Shown here: positions 33,841 through 35,438 of the stretch, piece by piece
Position numbering within the stretch: the stretch's first letter is position 1
Layout of the letters: each line of letters begins with the position of its first letter
Assembly (NCBI RefSeq): GCF_004353925.1
Contig: NZ_SMOK01000030.1
Location: 1-35,438 of the forward strand
From: Pseudomonas sp. H9
Lineage (GTDB): Bacteria; Pseudomonadota; Gammaproteobacteria; Pseudomonadales; Pseudomonadaceae
Direction: 5' to 3'
Length of the DNA stretch: 35,438 bases
Notes under the pieces: model-generated
Database searches by the model: none
What the model was told of the DNA's origin: nothing
What the model saw: the letters and a program-made list of their open reading frames with translations, nothing else
Program-made: the position numbers and the translations under genes

Positions 33841-35154
33841 ATGAAAGTGTTGAAAGGCCAGGACATCCTGGCGCTTGGTTTTATGACGTTCGCGTTGTTC
33901 GTCGGTGCGGGTAATATCATTTTCCCGCCGATCGTCGGCCTGCAATCGGGCCCGCACGTGTGGATGGCAGCGTTGGGCTTCCTGATCACCGCAGTAGGCC
34001 TGCCGGTCATTACCGTGGTTGCCCTGGCCAAAGTGGGTGGTGGCATGGATGCGCTGAGCAGCCCGATCGGTAAGGTCGCGGGCGGCTTGCTCGCAGCGGT
34101 CTGCTACCTGTCGGTGGGCCCACTGTTTGCCACGCCGCGTACGGCAACGGTCTCCTTTGAAGTGGGCGTTGCACCACTGACCGGAGAAAGTCCTACGGCA
34201 CTGTTCATTTACAGCCTGCTGTACTTCCTGCTGGTGCTCGCCGTGTCGATGTACCCAGGCAAGCTGCTCGATACCGTCGGTCGTTTTCTGGCACCGCTGA
34301 AGATCATCGCTCTGGCGGCACTGGGCATTGCCGCGTTCATGCTGCCAGCGGGCACCAGCGGTGATGCATTGCCAGCTTATGAAGCGTCGGCATTTTCCCA
34401 GGGCTTTATCAATGGTTACCTGACCATGGATACCCTTGGCGCGTTGGTGTTCGGTATCGTCATCGTCAATGCCATCCGCTCCCGTGGGGTCGAGTCGCCG
34501 CGGTTGATCACCCGTTATGCCATCATTGCTGGCCTGATCGCTGGTGTCGGCCTGGCGTTGGTTTACATCAGCCTGTTCCGCCTGGGTGCCAGCAGCCATG
34601 AAATTGCACAGGGTGCGACCAACGGCGCAGCGGTTCTGCATGCCTATGTGCAGCACACCTTCGGTTCATTGGGCAGCGGCTTCCTCGCGGTATTGATCGC
34701 CCTGGCGTGCCTGGTGACGGCTGTGGGCCTGACCTGCGCCTGTGCCGAGTACTTCAGCCAGGTGTTGCCGTTGTCTTACCGCACCTTGGTGCTGATCCTG
34801 TGCGCCTTCTCGCTGCTGATCTCCAACTTGGGTCTGACCAAGCTGATCGAGTTCTCGATTCCGGTACTGACCGCGATTTACCCGCCGTGCATCGTGGTGG
34901 TGGGCTTGAGCTTCTGCAAAGGCTTGTGGAACTCCCAGGCTCGCATTCTCGGGCCGGTGATGGCAGTGTCGCTGCTGTTCGGTGTGTTTGATGCCATCAA
35001 GGGCACCAGTCTGGCCTCGCATCTGCCAGAAGCCCTGGGTCATCTTCCATTGAGCGACCAAGGCCTGGCGTGGCTGGTGCCTTCGGTAATCACCCTGGCC
35101 GTCGCAGTGGTCTGTGACCGTATGCTGGGCAAGCCGCGCGAAGCGCTGGCCTGA
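33841..35154 (+). CDS. brnQ: Branched-chain amino acid:cation symporter BrnQ
   Basis: A 437-residue inner-membrane transporter of the LIVCS family that takes up leucine, isoleucine and valine with a cation. It has about 12 hydrophobic helices; LALGFMTFALFVGAGNIIFPP and YLSVGPLFATPRTATVSFEVGV are hallmark segments of the family. The ATG at 33841 starts the conserved MKVLKGQDILALGF; the reading frame extends far upstream without a plausible start, and no strong Shine-Dalgarno is visible. It is separated from sucD by a terminator and REP, so it is transcribed independently. Confidence 0.93.
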   Translation: MKVLKGQDILALGFMTFALFVGAGNIIFPPIVGLQSGPHVWMAALGFLITAVGLPVITVVALAKVGGGMDALSSPIGKVAGGLLAAVCYLSVGPLFATPRTATVSFEVGVAPLTGESPTALFIYSLLYFLLVLAVSMYPGKLLDTVGRFLAPLKIIALAALGIAAFMLPAGTSGDALPAYEASAFSQGFINGYLTMDTLGALVFGIVIVNAIRSRGVESPRLITRYAIIAGLIAGVGLALVYISLFRLGASSHEIAQGATNGAAVLHAYVQHTFGSLGSGFLAVLIALACLVTAVGLTCACAEYFSQVLPLSYRTLVLILCAFSLLISNLGLTKLIEFSIPVLTAIYPPCIVVVGLSFCKGLWNSQARILGPVMAVSLLFGVFDAIKGTSLASHLPEALGHLPLSDQGLAWLVPSVITLAVAVVCDRMLGKPREALA

Positions 35155-35214
35155 GAATCAGCCCCACGCCTGACGTCGGCCACAAGCCATAGTGCAGAGG
35201 GCAGGGCAGATTCC

Positions 35215-35248
35215 AAGCCCCGTATCCGAAAGGATGCGGGGCTTTTTT
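35215..35248 (+). terminator. Terminator of brnQ
   Basis: AAGCCCCG..ATCC-GAAA-GGAT..CGGGGCTT is a long stem with a GAAA tetraloop and six Ts, 60 bases after the brnQ stop. Confidence 0.93.
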
Positions 35249-35299
35249 GTGGTTCTTCACAGATTGTCGGGGGCGATGTTTATCCGTTCCGCCCTATCA

Positions 35300-35370
35300 G
35301 TGGGAGCGGGCTTGCCCCGCGATTGGGTTTTGCATGCTAAATCGCTTCGCGGGGCAAGCCCGCTCCTACC
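35300..35370. repeat. REP inverted pair (copy 7)
   Basis: GTGGGAGCGGGCTTGCCCCG and CGGGGCAAGCCCGCTCCTAC surround a diverged centre. The remaining 68 bases to the window end show no feature. Confidence 0.88.
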
Positions 35371-35438
35371 GAGATAAGCCCTCCAGGCGAATATGCCAAA
35401 AGCTTAAAGCAGTCGGACAAATAACCAGCTTCTTGGCG

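Noticed and set aside
1..35438. A hidden mobile element, prophage, CRISPR array or defence island
   Set aside because: No transposase, integrase, regularly spaced repeats or typical defence domains were seen. Gene content is core metabolism, pyoverdine and envelope functions, with composition even throughout by eye.

Overview
The window is chromosomal DNA of a fluorescent Pseudomonas, most likely of the P. putida / P. fluorescens lineages. The evidence is a pyoverdine tailoring and export locus, PvdS-type and Fur-type sites, the gltA-sdhCDAB-sucAB-lpd-sucCD block in the order usual for pseudomonads, and many copies of the GC-rich 'GGAGCGGGCTTGCCCCGCG' REP family. I see no tRNA, rRNA, CRISPR array, prophage, transposase or insertion sequence. 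Species-level placement is inference.

Region 1 (1-10,689), iron. A PvdS-type promoter drives pvdH (diaminobutyrate aminotransferase) and pvdP (periplasmic tyrosinase that matures the chromophore). Facing them is pvdR-pvdT-opmQ, the tripartite pyoverdine efflux pump, with its own PvdS box. Divergent from pvdR, behind a Fur-like box, is an FpvI-like ECF sigma factor. A degenerate CheY-like receiver and an MHS-type MFS transporter follow.

Region 2 (10,690-14,945), electron transfer. The gene for ETF-ubiquinone oxidoreductase is divergent from etfB-etfA across a 544-base control region. That region holds a good sigma-70 promoter and a PsrA-like operator. Together these proteins carry electrons from acyl-CoA dehydrogenases to ubiquinone.

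Region 3 (14,946-20,460), less characterised envelope genes. It holds a three-gene unit (periplasmic solute-binding protein, small DUF4398-type lipoprotein, DUF4398/OmpA lipoprotein), a MocR-type regulator, a secreted Lys/Pro/Ala-rich protein, a YkgJ-type cysteine-cluster protein and a START-domain protein.

Region 4 (20,461-33,510), the TCA cycle. gltA is divergent from sdhCDAB, sucA, sucB, lpd, sucC and sucD. The leaders of sucA and sucC can fold into dense RNA structures. The sucA leader includes a long-range stem closing a multi-hairpin domain, plus a hairpin over the Shine-Dalgarno. These are the best non-coding signals in the window. They probably correspond to the Pseudomonas sucA-II and sucC RNA motifs proposed by comparative genomics, whose ligands or mechanisms are, to my knowledge, unresolved.

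Region 5 (33,511-35,438) holds a REP pair, brnQ (branched-chain amino acid transporter), its terminator and another REP pair.

I found no convincing new defence, mobile or biosynthetic system. The candidates most worth following are the sucA and sucC leaders, the SBP-DUF4398-OmpA cassette, the phospho-acceptor-deficient receiver, and the pvdH-pvdP / fpvI-without-fpvR arrangement.
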